A stretch of 64,000 nucleotides of DNA. Source: Amycolatopsis umgeniensis. GTDB taxonomy: Bacteria > Actinomycetota > Actinomycetes > Mycobacteriales > Pseudonocardiaceae. The stretch covers positions 620,001 through 684,000 of the forward strand of contig NZ_JACHMX010000001.1 in assembly GCF_014205155.1 (NCBI RefSeq), written 5' to 3'. A program made the translations under genes and the position numbers. This document shows, in pieces, positions 14,691 to 23,746 of the stretch. The notes beneath the pieces were generated by a model. It ran no database searches, was not told the origin of the DNA, and worked only from the letters and a program-made list of their open reading frames with translations. Numbering within the stretch: position 1 is the stretch's first letter; every line of letters starts with the position of its first letter.

Positions 14691-15107
14691 TCACAGCCAG
14701 TCCGCCTCGATGCCTCGCGTCCGCAACGTCTCCAGAGCCTCGTCGTCGCCCGTGTAGAGCAGTGTCATCGACTTCAGATTGGGAAAGTGCTCGACGTCGG
14801 CGAACTCGTCGACGTCGAACAGTCCGTCCTCGCCATCCCAGTTCGGCGCGATCTCCAGGTAGATCTCGTTGCCGCCGTCCATCTCGATCTCGGTGACCTT
14901 GTCCGCGAGCTCGGCGGGAACCTCGAACGCGTCGAAGTAGGCCAGGGCCTCGGGTACCGCCTCGACGCTCCCGCCGTCGAAGGTGAAACCCTGCTCGGCG
15001 GCGTACTCCCGCAGGCTGAACCTCGGCAGGAGTTCCTGGTTGTACATCAGCTCCTGGACGACGGCGAGCTTGAAGTTGCGGTCGGCGAACCGGATCGGCT
15101 GATTCAT
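14691..15107 (-). CDS. DUF6892-like protein
   Basis: This acidic protein of 138 residues begins MNQPIRFADRNFKLAVVQELM, with a repeated FD/ED-rich middle (DGLFDVDEFADVEHFPNL). The pattern 'F.D.NFKLAV...LMY..ELL' matches what I know as the DUF6892 group, which is uncharacterised. There is no signal peptide. It sits between pdxS and the small basic gene, reading in the same direction as pdxS, and is separated from pdxS by a palindromic hairpin. Confidence 0.65.
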   Translation of the reverse strand: MNQPIRFADRNFKLAVVQELMYNQELLPRFSLREYAAEQGFTFDGGSVEAVPEALAYFDAFEVPAELADKVTEIEMDGGNEIYLEIAPNWDGEDGLFDVDEFADVEHFPNLKSMTLLYTGDDEALETLRTRGIEADWL

Positions 15108-15112
15108 GCCGA

Positions 15113-15148
15113 AACCCTATAGACGGTGACGACACCGCCTATAGGGTT
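15113..15148. terminator. Palindromic hairpin between pdxS and DUF6892 gene
   Basis: AACCCTATAG (15113-15122) pairs with CTATAGGGTT (15139-15148), and inside them CGGTG pairs with CACCG, giving a nearly continuous stem with a 4-base loop. It lies 19 bp after the pdxS stop (minus strand) and just before the next start, so it may terminate pdxS and/or act as an operator for the DUF6892 gene. Confidence 0.6.
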
Positions 15149-15166
15149 CGAACACACCCTCGGCTG

Positions 15167-16081
15167 CTACCAGCCGCGCTCGGAAAGACGGTGAGGCTCG
15201 GGCACGTCGTCGACGTTGATGCCGACCATGGCCTCGCCGAGACCGCGCGAAACCTTCGCGATGACGTCCGGGTCGTCGTAGAACGTGGTGGCCTTGACGA
15301 TCGCCTCGGCGCGCTGCGCGGGGTTGCCGGACTTGAAGATGCCGGAGCCGACGAACACGCCCTCGGCGCCGAGCTGCATCATCATCGCGGCGTCGGCCGG
15401 GGTCGCGATACCGCCCGCGGTGAACAGCACGACGGGCAGCTTGCCCTTCTCCGCGACCTCCTTGACGAGGTCGTACGGCGCCTGGAGTTCCTTCGCCGCA
15501 ACGTAAAGCTCGTCCTCGGGCAGCGAGGAAAGGCGGCGCAGCTCGGCGCGGATCTTGCGCATGTGCGTGGTCGCGTTCGAGACGTCGCCGGTGCCGGCCT
15601 CGCCCTTGGAACGGATCATCGCCGCGCCCTCGTTGATCCGGCGCAGCGCCTCGCCGAGGTTGGTCGCACCACAGACGAAGGGCACGGTGAAAGCCCACTT
15701 GTCGATGTGGTTCTCGTAGTCGGCCGGGGTCAGCACCTCGGACTCGTCGATGTAGTCGACGCCGAGCGACTGCAGCAGCTGAGCCTCGACGAAGTGGCCG
15801 ATGCGGGCCTTCGCCATCACGGGGATCGAGACGGTCTCGATGATGCCGTCGATCAGGTCCGGGTCGCTCATCCGGGCGACACCGCCCTGGGCGCGGATGT
15901 CCGCGGGGACCCGCTCGAGCGCCATCACCGCGACGGCGCCGGCGTCTTCGGCGATCTTCGCCTGCTCGGCGGTGACCACGTCCATGATCACACCGCCCTT
16001 GAGCATCTCCGCCATCCCGCGCTTGACCCGGGCGGTGCCGGTGAGCGAGGTGGTGGCCGTGTTCGTGGAGTCGTCAGACAC
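15167..16081 (-). CDS. pdxS: Pyridoxal 5'-phosphate synthase lyase subunit PdxS
   Basis: This 304-residue TIM-barrel enzyme is very highly conserved: [17 protein letters not shown] (Lys/Asp of the active site), [30 protein letters not shown], and [11 protein letters not shown]. It condenses ribose 5-phosphate, glyceraldehyde 3-phosphate and ammonia (from PdxT) to pyridoxal 5'-phosphate. The frame continues upstream to 16204, but the GTG at 16081 ([11 protein letters not shown]) matches the family N terminus. Its partner pdxT is about 13 kb downstream, an unusual separation. Confidence 0.95.
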   Translation of the reverse strand: MSDDSTNTATTSLTGTARVKRGMAEMLKGGVIMDVVTAEQAKIAEDAGAVAVMALERVPADIRAQGGVARMSDPDLIDGIIETVSIPVMAKARIGHFVEAQLLQSLGVDYIDESEVLTPADYENHIDKWAFTVPFVCGATNLGEALRRINEGAAMIRSKGEAGTGDVSNATTHMRKIRAELRRLSSLPEDELYVAAKELQAPYDLVKEVAEKGKLPVVLFTAGGIATPADAAMMMQLGAEGVFVGSGIFKSGNPAQRAEAIVKATTFYDDPDVIAKVSRGLGEAMVGINVDDVPEPHRLSERGW

Positions 16082-16206
16082 TGCTGGACCTTTCGGAAAG
16101 CGCACGAGGTGGGATGACGCTTCCGAGCGTAAGCCGCCTTTGGACCTCTGAAGCAGGCCAGTTCGCGGCGATTTCAGCAGTCCACTGGGTGATCTAGGGC
16201 GCATTC

Positions 16207-16256
16207 AGTCCTCTGGATGCGGTAGTTGCCCGCGCAACTACCGCATCCAGAGGACT
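16207..16256. terminator. 23-bp perfect hairpin after the FAD oxidase gene
   Basis: The left arm 16207-16229 (AGTCCTCTGGATGCGGTAGT...) is perfectly complementary to the right arm 16234-16256, with a 4-base loop. It lies 15 bp beyond the stop of the minus-strand FAD oxidase gene and upstream of pdxS, so it probably isolates pdxS from upstream transcription. Such long perfect stems without a T-run are common as actinobacterial terminators. Confidence 0.75.
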
Positions 16257-16270
16257 AAACGCGAAGGGGG

Positions 16271-17695
16271 TTAGCGGGCCAGGCCCTGCTCGAAGGCGAA
16301 CAGGCCGTCCGGGTCGTACTTGCGCGCCACCCGGCGCAGCCTCGGCAGGCTGTCGCCGTAGTACGCCTTCGCCCAGTCCGGCATCTCAGGGTCGATGTAG
16401 TTCACGTACCCGGCCTGCCCGAATTCCCGGCCGAGCTCGTCCCGGACCCGCCCGATCACCTGACGCGCATGTGCCTCGCCACCGGCCAGGCCGCGGGTGA
16501 TCTGGATGCTGCCGAGCGCGGACCGGTGCGGGAAGCACGACTCGCGCGACGACACCCGCGCGATCGCTCCGCCGTACGAGTCGACGATCGAGTACAGCGC
16601 GGGGTCGCTGGTCAGGAGCGACGCCAGCGCATCGGGATCCGCCACCCGACGCGTCAGCATCCGCGAAGTGGAGACGTACTCGCCCCGCTGCGCCGCCGCG
16701 GCGGGGAAATTGGCCTCCTCGGCGAAGGCACGCATGGTCGCCAGATGCCCCTGCTCGCTCACGTCCCGCGTGAGCGGCTGGGTGCCGACGCGCCGGACGA
16801 GGTCGTCGATCAGCGGGTTCAGCTGCGCGGCGCGGCCCACGAAACAGCCACCGCAGTTCACGGCCTCCGCACCGAGACCCATCCCCGACCACAGTTCGTC
16901 CGGCATCGCGGGCTGCCACTCCTGCCAGGCCGCGACCAGATCGGCCAGCACGGCGGGCGGGAAGGTCAGCCCGAAGTTCGTCAGTGTCCTGGCCGCCGCC
17001 GTGCGGAAGGTGAACGAAGTGACGATGCCGAAGTTGCCGCCGCCACCGCCGCGCAACGCCCAGAGCAGGTCCGGCGCGGTCTCCTCCGACACGTGACGCA
17101 GTTTCCCGTCCGCGCCGACGAAACGCACGGATTCCAGATTGTCGCAGGTCAGTCCGTACTTACGGCCCAAGACACCGATCCCGCCGCCGAGTGTCAGCCC
17201 GGCGATGCCGACCGTCGGGCAGCTGCCCGCGGGCAACGCGCGGCCCGCCGCCGCCAGGGCCTCGTACACCTGGCCGAGCTGAGCGCCCGCCCCGATCGCC
17301 GCGCGGCCGCCAGGCCGGATCCCGACGGTGGACAGGCGGGACAGATCGACGACGAGCCCTCTGTCCACTATGGAGTAACCGGCGTAGCTGTGCCCGCCCG
17401 AGCGCGCCGCGATCGGCACCTGGTGCCGCGCGGCGAAATCGACACAGCGCCGGACGTCGTCCTCGTTCGCACATACCGCGATCCCGGCGGGCAGCCGATG
17501 GTCGTAGAGCGAGAAGAACCCGAGCCGGGCTTCGTCGTACCCGGGTTCACCGGGCCGGAACAGGGTGCCCGTCAACCGGGCTCGCAGCCGTTCCCATTCG
17601 TCCCCGCCACCGTGCCCCGGTATCGCCGCGGGCACCGCCGCCAGCACCGGGACCGCACCTGCCAGCCGCAACACCGTCCGTCTGTCGAGCTCCAT
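16271..17695 (-). CDS. FAD-binding oxidoreductase, berberine-bridge type, Tat-exported
   Basis: The gene product (474 residues) has an N-terminal twin-arginine-like signal (DRRTVLRLAGAVPVLAAV). The FAD domain contains SGGHSYAGYS, whose His is the usual 8-alpha FAD attachment point, and GGGGGNFGIVTSFTF. A C-terminal BBE motif reads YVNYIDPEMPDWAKAYYGDSLPRL. A covalent Cys partner is not obvious at the usual place (GLTLGGGIGVLGRKYGLTCDNL has a Cys close by). It oxidises alcohols, sugars or amines with oxygen; the substrate is unknown. It is divergent from the EF-G2 gene. Confidence 0.85.
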   Translation of the reverse strand: MELDRRTVLRLAGAVPVLAAVPAAIPGHGGGDEWERLRARLTGTLFRPGEPGYDEARLGFFSLYDHRLPAGIAVCANEDDVRRCVDFAARHQVPIAARSGGHSYAGYSIVDRGLVVDLSRLSTVGIRPGGRAAIGAGAQLGQVYEALAAAGRALPAGSCPTVGIAGLTLGGGIGVLGRKYGLTCDNLESVRFVGADGKLRHVSEETAPDLLWALRGGGGGNFGIVTSFTFRTAAARTLTNFGLTFPPAVLADLVAAWQEWQPAMPDELWSGMGLGAEAVNCGGCFVGRAAQLNPLIDDLVRRVGTQPLTRDVSEQGHLATMRAFAEEANFPAAAAQRGEYVSTSRMLTRRVADPDALASLLTSDPALYSIVDSYGGAIARVSSRESCFPHRSALGSIQITRGLAGGEAHARQVIGRVRDELGREFGQAGYVNYIDPEMPDWAKAYYGDSLPRLRRVARKYDPDGLFAFEQGLAR

Positions 17696-17869
17696 CGCTC
17701 ATCCCCCACCATCGGATCCGGTTCGGATTCGCCTCCTGGTGTCCTCCATCGAGCATAGCGCCGGGTCGACATTCGGGGGTTCCCTCGCCGGTCTCCTTGC
17801 CGCGACGGCGCTCGCGGGTGTGTGATCGAGGACACACTGTTCGCGGCGTCGTGTGGTGAGGAGACCGGC

Positions 17870-19978
17870 ATGGCCGAGAAACAGAGCAAGAACGGAGACT
17901 CCGGGGCCGCCGTCGCTGTGGACGACCCGGCGAAAGTGCGCAACGTCGTCCTGGTCGGCCCGTCGGGATCCGGCAAGACGACACTCGCCGAAGCACTGCT
18001 CGCCGCGTCCGGCACGGTGACGCGGGCAGGCTCGGTCGTGGAGGGCACCACGGTGTGCGACCACGATCCCGCCGCGGTCCGGCAGCAACGGTCGGTCGGC
18101 CTCTCGGTCGCGCCGGTGCTGCACCAGAACCACAAGATCAACCTCATCGACACCCCCGGGTACGCGGATTTCGTCGGCGAGCTGCGGGCCGGGCTCCGCG
18201 CCGCCGACGCGGCGCTGTTCGTGGTCTGCGCGGCGGAAGGCGTCGACGCGGCCACGATCGCGGTCTGGGAGGAATGCGCGGCCGTCGGGATGCCGAGGGC
18301 GGTGGTCGTCTCCCGGCTCGACCATCACCGCGCCGACCCCGAAGGCGAGATCGCTGCCTGCCAGGCGGCCTTCGGTGCCGGCGTGCTGCCGCTGTACCTG
18401 CCCGCTCGCGACGGGCTCGTCGGGCTCATCACCCGCCGCTACTTCGACTATTCGCGAGGCTTCCCGCCCGAGGTCGGCGAACCGGACGAGGCCGATCTCG
18501 CCCGGATGACCGAGGCCCGCAACGAACTGATCGAAGGGGTCATCGCCGAGAGCGAAGACGAGTCGTTGATGGACCGGTATCTCTCCGGTGAGGAGATCCC
18601 CGAGGACACGCTGATCGCCGACCTCGAGACCGCCGTCGCCCGCGGGTCCTTCCATCCGGTGATCCCGGTGTGCGCGACGACCGGGGTCGGGCTCGCCGAA
18701 ATCCTCGACGGGATCGTGCGCGCCTTCCCTTCGCCGCTCGAACACGTCCCGCCGGAGGTCACCTCGCCCACCGGGGAGCCGCACGCGAGTCTCCGCGCCG
18801 ATCCCGACGGCCCGCTGGCCGCCGAGGTGGTCCGGACCGCCGTCGACTCCTACGTCGGCCGGGTGTCGCTGGTGCGGGTGTTCTCCGGGACGCTTCGCCC
18901 GGAACGCCCGGTGCACGTCTCGGGCCACGGTCTCGCCGAACGCGGCCACGAGGATCACGACGCCGACGAACGGGTCGCGCATCTGTACTCGCCGCTCGGC
19001 GCGAACCTGCGCGAAGTCCCGTACTGCGTCGCGGGCGACCTCTGCGCGCTCACCAAGGTCGGCTCGGCCGAGACGGGCGACACCGTCTCCTCCCCCGAAG
19101 ACCCGCTGATCATGAAACCGTGGACGATGCCGGAACCGCTGCTGCCGGTCGCCGTCATCGCGAAGACGCGCAGCGACGAGGACACGTTGGCGCGCAACCT
19201 TTCCCGGCTCGTCGCGGGCGATCCGACACTGCGGCTGGACCGCAACGCCGAGACGAACCAGCTCGTGCTGTGGTGCATGGGCGAGGCCCACGCGGACGTC
19301 GTGCTTTCGCGGCTGCGCGCGGGAGGCGCCGACGTGGACACCGAACCCGTCCGCATCAGCCTGCGGTCGACCTTCGCCGGGCCGGGCCGCGGGCACGGGC
19401 GGCATGTCAAGCAGTCCGGCGGCCACGGCCAATTCGCCGTCTGCGACATCGAAGTCCAGCCGCTGCCGAGGGGTTCGGGTTTCGAGTTCGTGGACAAGGT
19501 CGTCGGCGGTTCGGTGCCGCACCAGTTCATCCCCAGCGTCGAAAAGGGAGTCCGGGCACAGGCTCAGCGGGGACTGGTCGACGGCCATCCGCTGATCGAC
19601 ATCCGGGTGACACTCGTCGACGGCAAGGCGCACAGCGTCGACTCGTCGGACGCCGCGTTCCAGACCGCGGGCGCGCTCGCGCTGAAGGAAGCCGCCGCGG
19701 CCGGGAAGATCGCGTTGCTCGAACCGCTCGAAGAGGTGGCGGTGCGGCTTCCGGACGAGCACCTGGGCACCGTGCTGGGTGACCTCTCGTCCCGGCGGGG
19801 TCGCGTTCTCGGCACCGAATCGGCTGAAGGCGGCCGCACGGTCATCCGCGCCGAGGTGCCCGCGGCGGAACTACTGCGCTACGCGATCGACCTGCGTTCG
19901 CTGACTTCGGGCACGGCGACCTTCACGCGTAAGCACGCCCGATTCGAGCCGATGCCGGAAGGAGCGGTGGCCTACTGA
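17870..19978 (+). CDS. Elongation factor G-like GTPase (EF-G2 type)
   Basis: This 702-residue translational GTPase has a P-loop GPSGSGKTT, G3 DTPGYADF, and EF-G domains II-V (GRGHGRHVKQSGGHGQFAVCDIEV in domain IV). The G4 NKxD element appears as SRLD, a deviation typical of the EF-G2/EF-G-like group rather than of the essential factor. It lacks the str-operon context, so it is not the housekeeping fusA; a role in stress or ribosome recycling is possible but unproven. The ATG at 17870 follows GAGGAG; the frame is open from 17822. Its end overlaps the convergent XdhC-like gene by 7 bp. Confidence 0.88.
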   Translation: MAEKQSKNGDSGAAVAVDDPAKVRNVVLVGPSGSGKTTLAEALLAASGTVTRAGSVVEGTTVCDHDPAAVRQQRSVGLSVAPVLHQNHKINLIDTPGYADFVGELRAGLRAADAALFVVCAAEGVDAATIAVWEECAAVGMPRAVVVSRLDHHRADPEGEIAACQAAFGAGVLPLYLPARDGLVGLITRRYFDYSRGFPPEVGEPDEADLARMTEARNELIEGVIAESEDESLMDRYLSGEEIPEDTLIADLETAVARGSFHPVIPVCATTGVGLAEILDGIVRAFPSPLEHVPPEVTSPTGEPHASLRADPDGPLAAEVVRTAVDSYVGRVSLVRVFSGTLRPERPVHVSGHGLAERGHEDHDADERVAHLYSPLGANLREVPYCVAGDLCALTKVGSAETGDTVSSPEDPLIMKPWTMPEPLLPVAVIAKTRSDEDTLARNLSRLVAGDPTLRLDRNAETNQLVLWCMGEAHADVVLSRLRAGGADVDTEPVRISLRSTFAGPGRGHGRHVKQSGGHGQFAVCDIEVQPLPRGSGFEFVDKVVGGSVPHQFIPSVEKGVRAQAQRGLVDGHPLIDIRVTLVDGKAHSVDSSDAAFQTAGALALKEAAAAGKIALLEPLEEVAVRLPDEHLGTVLGDLSSRRGRVLGTESAEGGRTVIRAEVPAAELLRYAIDLRSLTSGTATFTRKHARFEPMPEGAVAY

Positions 19979-20433
19979 AACGCGAAGCCGCCCGGCCGTC
20001 CGTTCCGATCGGCCAGCAGACCGGCCAGGGTGGCGACGGCGATTTCGGGCGGCGTGCGGGAGCCGATGTTCAGCCCCACCGGGCGATGCACGCGGGCGAT
20101 CTCGGACGCCGGAACGCCCAGTGCCTCGAGCGCGGCCACATGCGGCCCGGCGTGGCGCGGGTTGCCCAGCACGCCGACCCACCGGGCCGGACGGTCCAGC
20201 ACGGCCGCGAGCGCCTCGCCGAGCTCGGGCCGGTCGTGATCGGTGACGACCACGTCGGCGTCCGCTCCGAGTTCCGGCACCGTCGAGACGGCCTCGAAGC
20301 CGGGCTCGACGTCTGTCGCGCGTGCGCCGTCCGGCTCGAACAACACCGTCTTGTAGCCGAGATCCTTGCCGTAGCGCAGGAGGAAGGACGCCACCGGCGT
20401 CGCGAAAACGGCGACCAGTACCCGCTCGGTCAT
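19972..20433 (-). CDS. XdhC-family Rossmann protein (C-terminal domain only)
   Basis: The encoded protein of 153 residues starts MTERVLVAVFATPVASFLLRYG and contains the XdhC C-terminal NAD-binding-like fold with VVVTDHDRPE, WVGVLGNPRH and the family end motif HRPVGLNIGSRTPPEIAVATLAGL. Full XdhC proteins insert or sulfurate molybdenum cofactor in xanthine dehydrogenase; this short form lacks the N-terminal domain, and no xanthine dehydrogenase genes are nearby, so its partner is unknown. It follows the pimA/LemA-like genes on the same strand with a short gap. Confidence 0.75.
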   Translation of the reverse strand: MTERVLVAVFATPVASFLLRYGKDLGYKTVLFEPDGARATDVEPGFEAVSTVPELGADADVVVTDHDRPELGEALAAVLDRPARWVGVLGNPRHAGPHVAALEALGVPASEIARVHRPVGLNIGSRTPPEIAVATLAGLLADRNGRPGGFAFQ

Positions 20434-20441
20434 GGATCCTC

Positions 20442-20924
20442 CTAAAGGTCGGGCTCGGCGATTTCGAAGTATTCCGGGAGCCGGGCGGTACCGGCGAGGC
20501 CGAAGTACCGGACCTTCCGGCGACGGCGCAGATGCAGCGTGTCCCGGACGGCGTCATTGTGCACCCGCCGCGCGATGACGACGCGGTGCTCGGCATCGGT
20601 CAGTTCCTCGGCCAGCGGCGGTGGCAGGGTCGCGCGGTCGACGGCGGCCAGCCGCAGTGTCAGTTCGCTCTCCTCGGCTTCGCGATCCGGCCTCTTCGCC
20701 TGCTCGGCGCGCTCGGCCAGCCCGCGCAACTCCTCGTCGCCCAGGATCGCGGCGGCCGCCCTGGCGACGACGGCGCGCCGCGCGAGGGCGGCGTCGAGAG
20801 CCGCCCAGCCCGCGTCCGTGCGGACGTGCAGCCGGTCCAGCCGGTTCGCCGTCGCGAGCAGGAAAAGCCCGCCCAGCACGACGATCACGGCCGCCAGGCC
20901 GCCTGTCCACAACCAGGTCGTCAT
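20442..20924 (-). CDS. LemA-like single-span membrane protein
   Basis: This 160-residue protein has one N-terminal membrane helix (about 6-25) followed by NRLDRLHVRTDAGWAALDAALARRA, resembling the LemA pattern, and a long helical cytoplasmic part. It overlaps pimA by 4 bp (ATGA at 20921-20924) and is therefore co-translated. The function is unknown; its conservation next to PIM genes suggests an envelope-related role. Confidence 0.7.
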   Translation of the reverse strand: MTTWLWTGGLAAVIVVLGGLFLLATANRLDRLHVRTDAGWAALDAALARRAVVARAAAAILGDEELRGLAERAEQAKRPDREAEESELTLRLAAVDRATLPPPLAEELTDAEHRVVIARRVHNDAVRDTLHLRRRRKVRYFGLAGTARLPEYFEIAEPDL

Positions 20925-22066
20925 CGGCTGAACTCGCGTTCCCCGGCGCCGACCCGCCGGGGATCGGCGGCGATCGCCGTCTCGTACACCCGCAGCACCT
21001 GCGTGGTGACGACGGACCAGTCGAACATCGCGACCCGCTCCCCCGCGGCCGCCGCCAGCGACGCGCGCTGTGCGGGATCGCCGAGCAGCTCACGCAATCC
21101 GTCGGCCAGCGCCGCCGCGTCGCCGGTTTCGGTCAGCATTCCGGCCTTGCCGTCGTCGAGGACCCGGCGGAACGAGTCCAGCCCGCTCGCCAGCACCGGG
21201 GTTCCGGCCGCCATCGCCTCGGTGAGGATCATGCCGAAACTCTCGCCGCCCGTGTTCGGCGCGCAGTAGACGTCGACGCTGCGCAGCGCCCGCGCCTTCG
21301 TCTCGTCGTCGACCTGGCCGAGCAGATCGATATGCGGCGCCAGCTCCGGCCCGGCGTCGCGCCGGAGCTGATCGGCGTCGCCGCGGCCGACGACCAGCAT
21401 CCGCAGCTCCTCGAATTCCGGCAGCAGCATCCGCAACGCCTCCAGCAGGACACCCATCCCCTTGCGGGGCTCGGTGTACCGCCCGACGAACCCGATGGTG
21501 CCGCCCGCCCGCGGATATCCGTCCAGTGGGAGCGCGCGGGAGAAGAAATCGACGTCGACACCGTTGGGCACCTCGACCGCGTCACCGCCGGCGTGCTCGA
21601 CCTGGACCCGGCGGGCCAGCGCCGACACCGCTATCCGGGCGGTGATCTTCTCCAGCAGCGGCCGCAGCACCGGCTGGAACGCCGCCAGGGTGCGCGAACG
21701 GGTCGTCGCGGTGTGGAAGGTCGCCACGATCGGGCCGTCCGCGACCTTCAGCGCCAGCAGGGAGAGACTCGGAGCCGCGGGCTCGTGGAGGTGGAGGACG
21801 TCGAAGTCGCCGTCGCGGATCCACCTTCGCACGCGGGAGTAGGACACCGGGCCGAACTGCAGCCGCGCGACCGAGCCGTTGTACGGGATGCCGAGCGCTT
21901 TGCCCGCGGGGACGACGAAATCCGGGACGTCGGAGTCCTCGTCCGCCGGGGCGAGCACCGAGACCTCGTGCCCGCGCGCGAGAAGCGCCTTCGCGAGGTC
22001 GATGACGTGCCCTTGTACGCCGCCCGGCACGTCGAACGAGTACGGGCAGACGATCCCGATCTTCAT
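20921..22066 (-). CDS. pimA: Phosphatidyl-myo-inositol mannosyltransferase PimA
   Basis: The protein (381 residues from MKIGIVCPYSFDVPGGVQGH) is a GT-B/GT4 glycosyltransferase. Diagnostic features are the VPGGVQGHV N terminus, HLHEPAAPS, FVGRYTEPRKG, and the nucleotide-sugar motif GESFGMILTEAMAAGTPV. It adds the first mannose from GDP-mannose to phosphatidylinositol on the inner membrane face. The upstream acyltransferase and pgsA are the usual partners. An alternative in-frame ATG at 22084 would add six residues (MAQARV). Confidence 0.92.
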   Translation of the reverse strand: MKIGIVCPYSFDVPGGVQGHVIDLAKALLARGHEVSVLAPADEDSDVPDFVVPAGKALGIPYNGSVARLQFGPVSYSRVRRWIRDGDFDVLHLHEPAAPSLSLLALKVADGPIVATFHTATTRSRTLAAFQPVLRPLLEKITARIAVSALARRVQVEHAGGDAVEVPNGVDVDFFSRALPLDGYPRAGGTIGFVGRYTEPRKGMGVLLEALRMLLPEFEELRMLVVGRGDADQLRRDAGPELAPHIDLLGQVDDETKARALRSVDVYCAPNTGGESFGMILTEAMAAGTPVLASGLDSFRRVLDDGKAGMLTETGDAAALADGLRELLGDPAQRASLAAAAGERVAMFDWSVVTTQVLRVYETAIAADPRRVGAGEREFSR

Positions 22067-22088
22067 GACCCGTGCCTGAGCCATCGGC

Positions 22089-23006
22089 TCAACTCGCTTC
22101 GCCGAGGGCGGCTTGTTCCCCGGCTTCGAAGTCGGAGAGCCAGAACTTCTGCATCATGTGCCAGTCGGCCGGATGCGCGGCGATGTCACCCGCGAAGATG
22201 TCCGCCAGCGCCTGGGTGGCCGCCGGGACCTCGGACCGGTTCGTGACCCGGATCCGCGGGTGCAGCCGGATCTGCCAGCCGTCCTCGGTGAACCAGCAGC
22301 CCGCCGGGATCAGCGCGGCACCGGTGGTGGCGGCCAGCCGGGCAGGGCCGCCCGGCATCCGGGTCTGCTCGCCGAAGAATTTGACCGGTACCCCGGAGTT
22401 CGTCAGGTCCCTGTCCCCCACCAGGCAGATCGCCTTGTTCTCCCGCAGCCGTTTGAGCAGCACGCGCATCGCGGAACTGTCGCCGGTGAGCGGCACGATC
22501 TCGAAACCGAGAGATTCCCGATAGGACACGAACCGCTGGTACAGCGACTCGGGCTTCAGCCGCTCCGCGACCGTGGTGAAGCCGCCGAGGTAGTCCGCGA
22601 GCCATACGCCCGCCGCGTCCCAGTTGCCGCTGTGCGGCAGCGCCATCACCGCGCCGTTGCCCTCGGCGAGGGCGGCGTCCAGGTTCTCGACCCCGGTGAT
22701 CGACTGGGCGACCTTGCGGCTGACCTCCTTGTGGTCCATCGAGGGCAGCCGGAACATCTCGTGCCAGTAGCGCGCGTACGAACGCATCGCGCGGCGGGTG
22801 AGTTCGTCGAGTTCGACGCCGTCGGCCTGCGGCACGACCCTGGCGAGATTGCTCCGCAACTGGCGCACCCCGCCGCCGTCCCGCCGGACCGCCAGGTCGG
22901 CACCGAGGCCGAAGGTCACCGAGCCGACCTGCTCCGGCAGCCAGCGCGCGAGCCGCCAGCCCGCCGCGTAGCCGAAGTCACCCAGCCGCTGCGAGAAGCC
23001 GCTCAT
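22089..23006 (-). CDS. Phosphatidylinositol mannoside acyltransferase (PatA-type)
   Basis: This 305-residue member of the lysophospholipid/HtrB acyltransferase family has the catalytic H(X)4D in MALPHSGNWDAAG and the substrate-site motif VGDRDLTNSGVPVKFFG. It acylates the mannose of PIM1/PIM2 at the membrane. The ATG at 23006 overlaps the pgsA stop (ATGA), placing pgsA, this gene and pimA in one operon, in the order known from mycobacteria. Confidence 0.9.
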   Translation of the reverse strand: MSGFSQRLGDFGYAAGWRLARWLPEQVGSVTFGLGADLAVRRDGGGVRQLRSNLARVVPQADGVELDELTRRAMRSYARYWHEMFRLPSMDHKEVSRKVAQSITGVENLDAALAEGNGAVMALPHSGNWDAAGVWLADYLGGFTTVAERLKPESLYQRFVSYRESLGFEIVPLTGDSSAMRVLLKRLRENKAICLVGDRDLTNSGVPVKFFGEQTRMPGGPARLAATTGAALIPAGCWFTEDGWQIRLHPRIRVTNRSEVPAATQALADIFAGDIAAHPADWHMMQKFWLSDFEAGEQAALGEAS

Positions 23007-23644
23007 GACCCGCCTTCCGTGGCGGGTGGCCCGGCCGCCTTGGCGGCCCTCGCCGCCTTGGCCACCGCGGCCGTCCGCTGCAGAAGGGTGATCACCGAGA
23101 GCACCGCGAGCAGCCAAAGCGTGATGTCCACGGTGTACGGAACGCCCAGACCGTGCAGTCCGGTTCCCACCAGGGCGATGATCAGCCGTTCCGCCCGCTC
23201 CACGAGACCGCCGTCCGCCTCCAGGCCGGAAGCCTCGGCGCGGGCCTTGACGTACGAGATGACCTGCGCGAGCACCAGGCAGATGAGAGCGGCGGCCGCG
23301 GCCGGGCGGTTGTCGTCGTGGACGAAGCACCACCACGCGATCGCGGCGAACAACGCGCCGTCGACCAGTCTGTCGCAGGTCGCGTCGAGTACCGCCCCGA
23401 ACGCCGTGCCGTACCCGCGGGCGCGAGCCATCGCGCCGTCGAGCAGGTCCAGCATCGCGAAGCCCCAGACGGTGAAGGTGCCCCACAGCAGCATGTCGTT
23501 CGGGAAGAACACGAGCGCGCAGAGCACCGCCCCGGCCGTGCCGATGACGGTCATCGCGTTCGGGGTCAGACCGGCGCGCACGAGCACCTTCCCCATGGGG
23601 TCGGTGACGCGGGAAACGGAGGCGCGCGCGAAAATGTTGAGCAT
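23003..23644 (-). CDS. pgsA: Phosphatidylinositol phosphate synthase (CDP-alcohol phosphatidyltransferase)
   Basis: This 213-residue polytopic membrane protein starts MLNIFARASVSRVTDPMGKVLVRAG. The CDP-alcohol phosphatidyltransferase signature D(X)2DG(X)2AR(X)8G(X)3D(X)3D is seen as DLLDGAMARARGYGTAFGAV followed by LDATCD. In the PIM operon this enzyme makes phosphatidylinositol phosphate from CDP-diacylglycerol and inositol phosphate. A longer frame reaches 23713, but Met at 23644 gives the family N terminus. HIT and thrS, its usual upstream neighbours, are displaced by the MarR/YceI insertion. Confidence 0.9.
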   Translation of the reverse strand: MLNIFARASVSRVTDPMGKVLVRAGLTPNAMTVIGTAGAVLCALVFFPNDMLLWGTFTVWGFAMLDLLDGAMARARGYGTAFGAVLDATCDRLVDGALFAAIAWWCFVHDDNRPAAAAALICLVLAQVISYVKARAEASGLEADGGLVERAERLIIALVGTGLHGLGVPYTVDITLWLLAVLSVITLLQRTAAVAKAARAAKAAGPPATEGGS

Positions 23645-23746
23645 CGGTTCTTCAGGTGCACCTAAGCAGCAGGGTCGGTTGGGCGTCCGAAGCCTATCCA
23701 CCCGCACCGACACCCGTCGTCGTGCCCGCCCTGGACCGGCTTCGGC

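Noticed and set aside
17699..19762. 687-codon minus-strand frame opposite the EF-G2 gene
   Set aside because: Shadow frame caused by high third-position GC; the plus strand encodes a clear GTPase.
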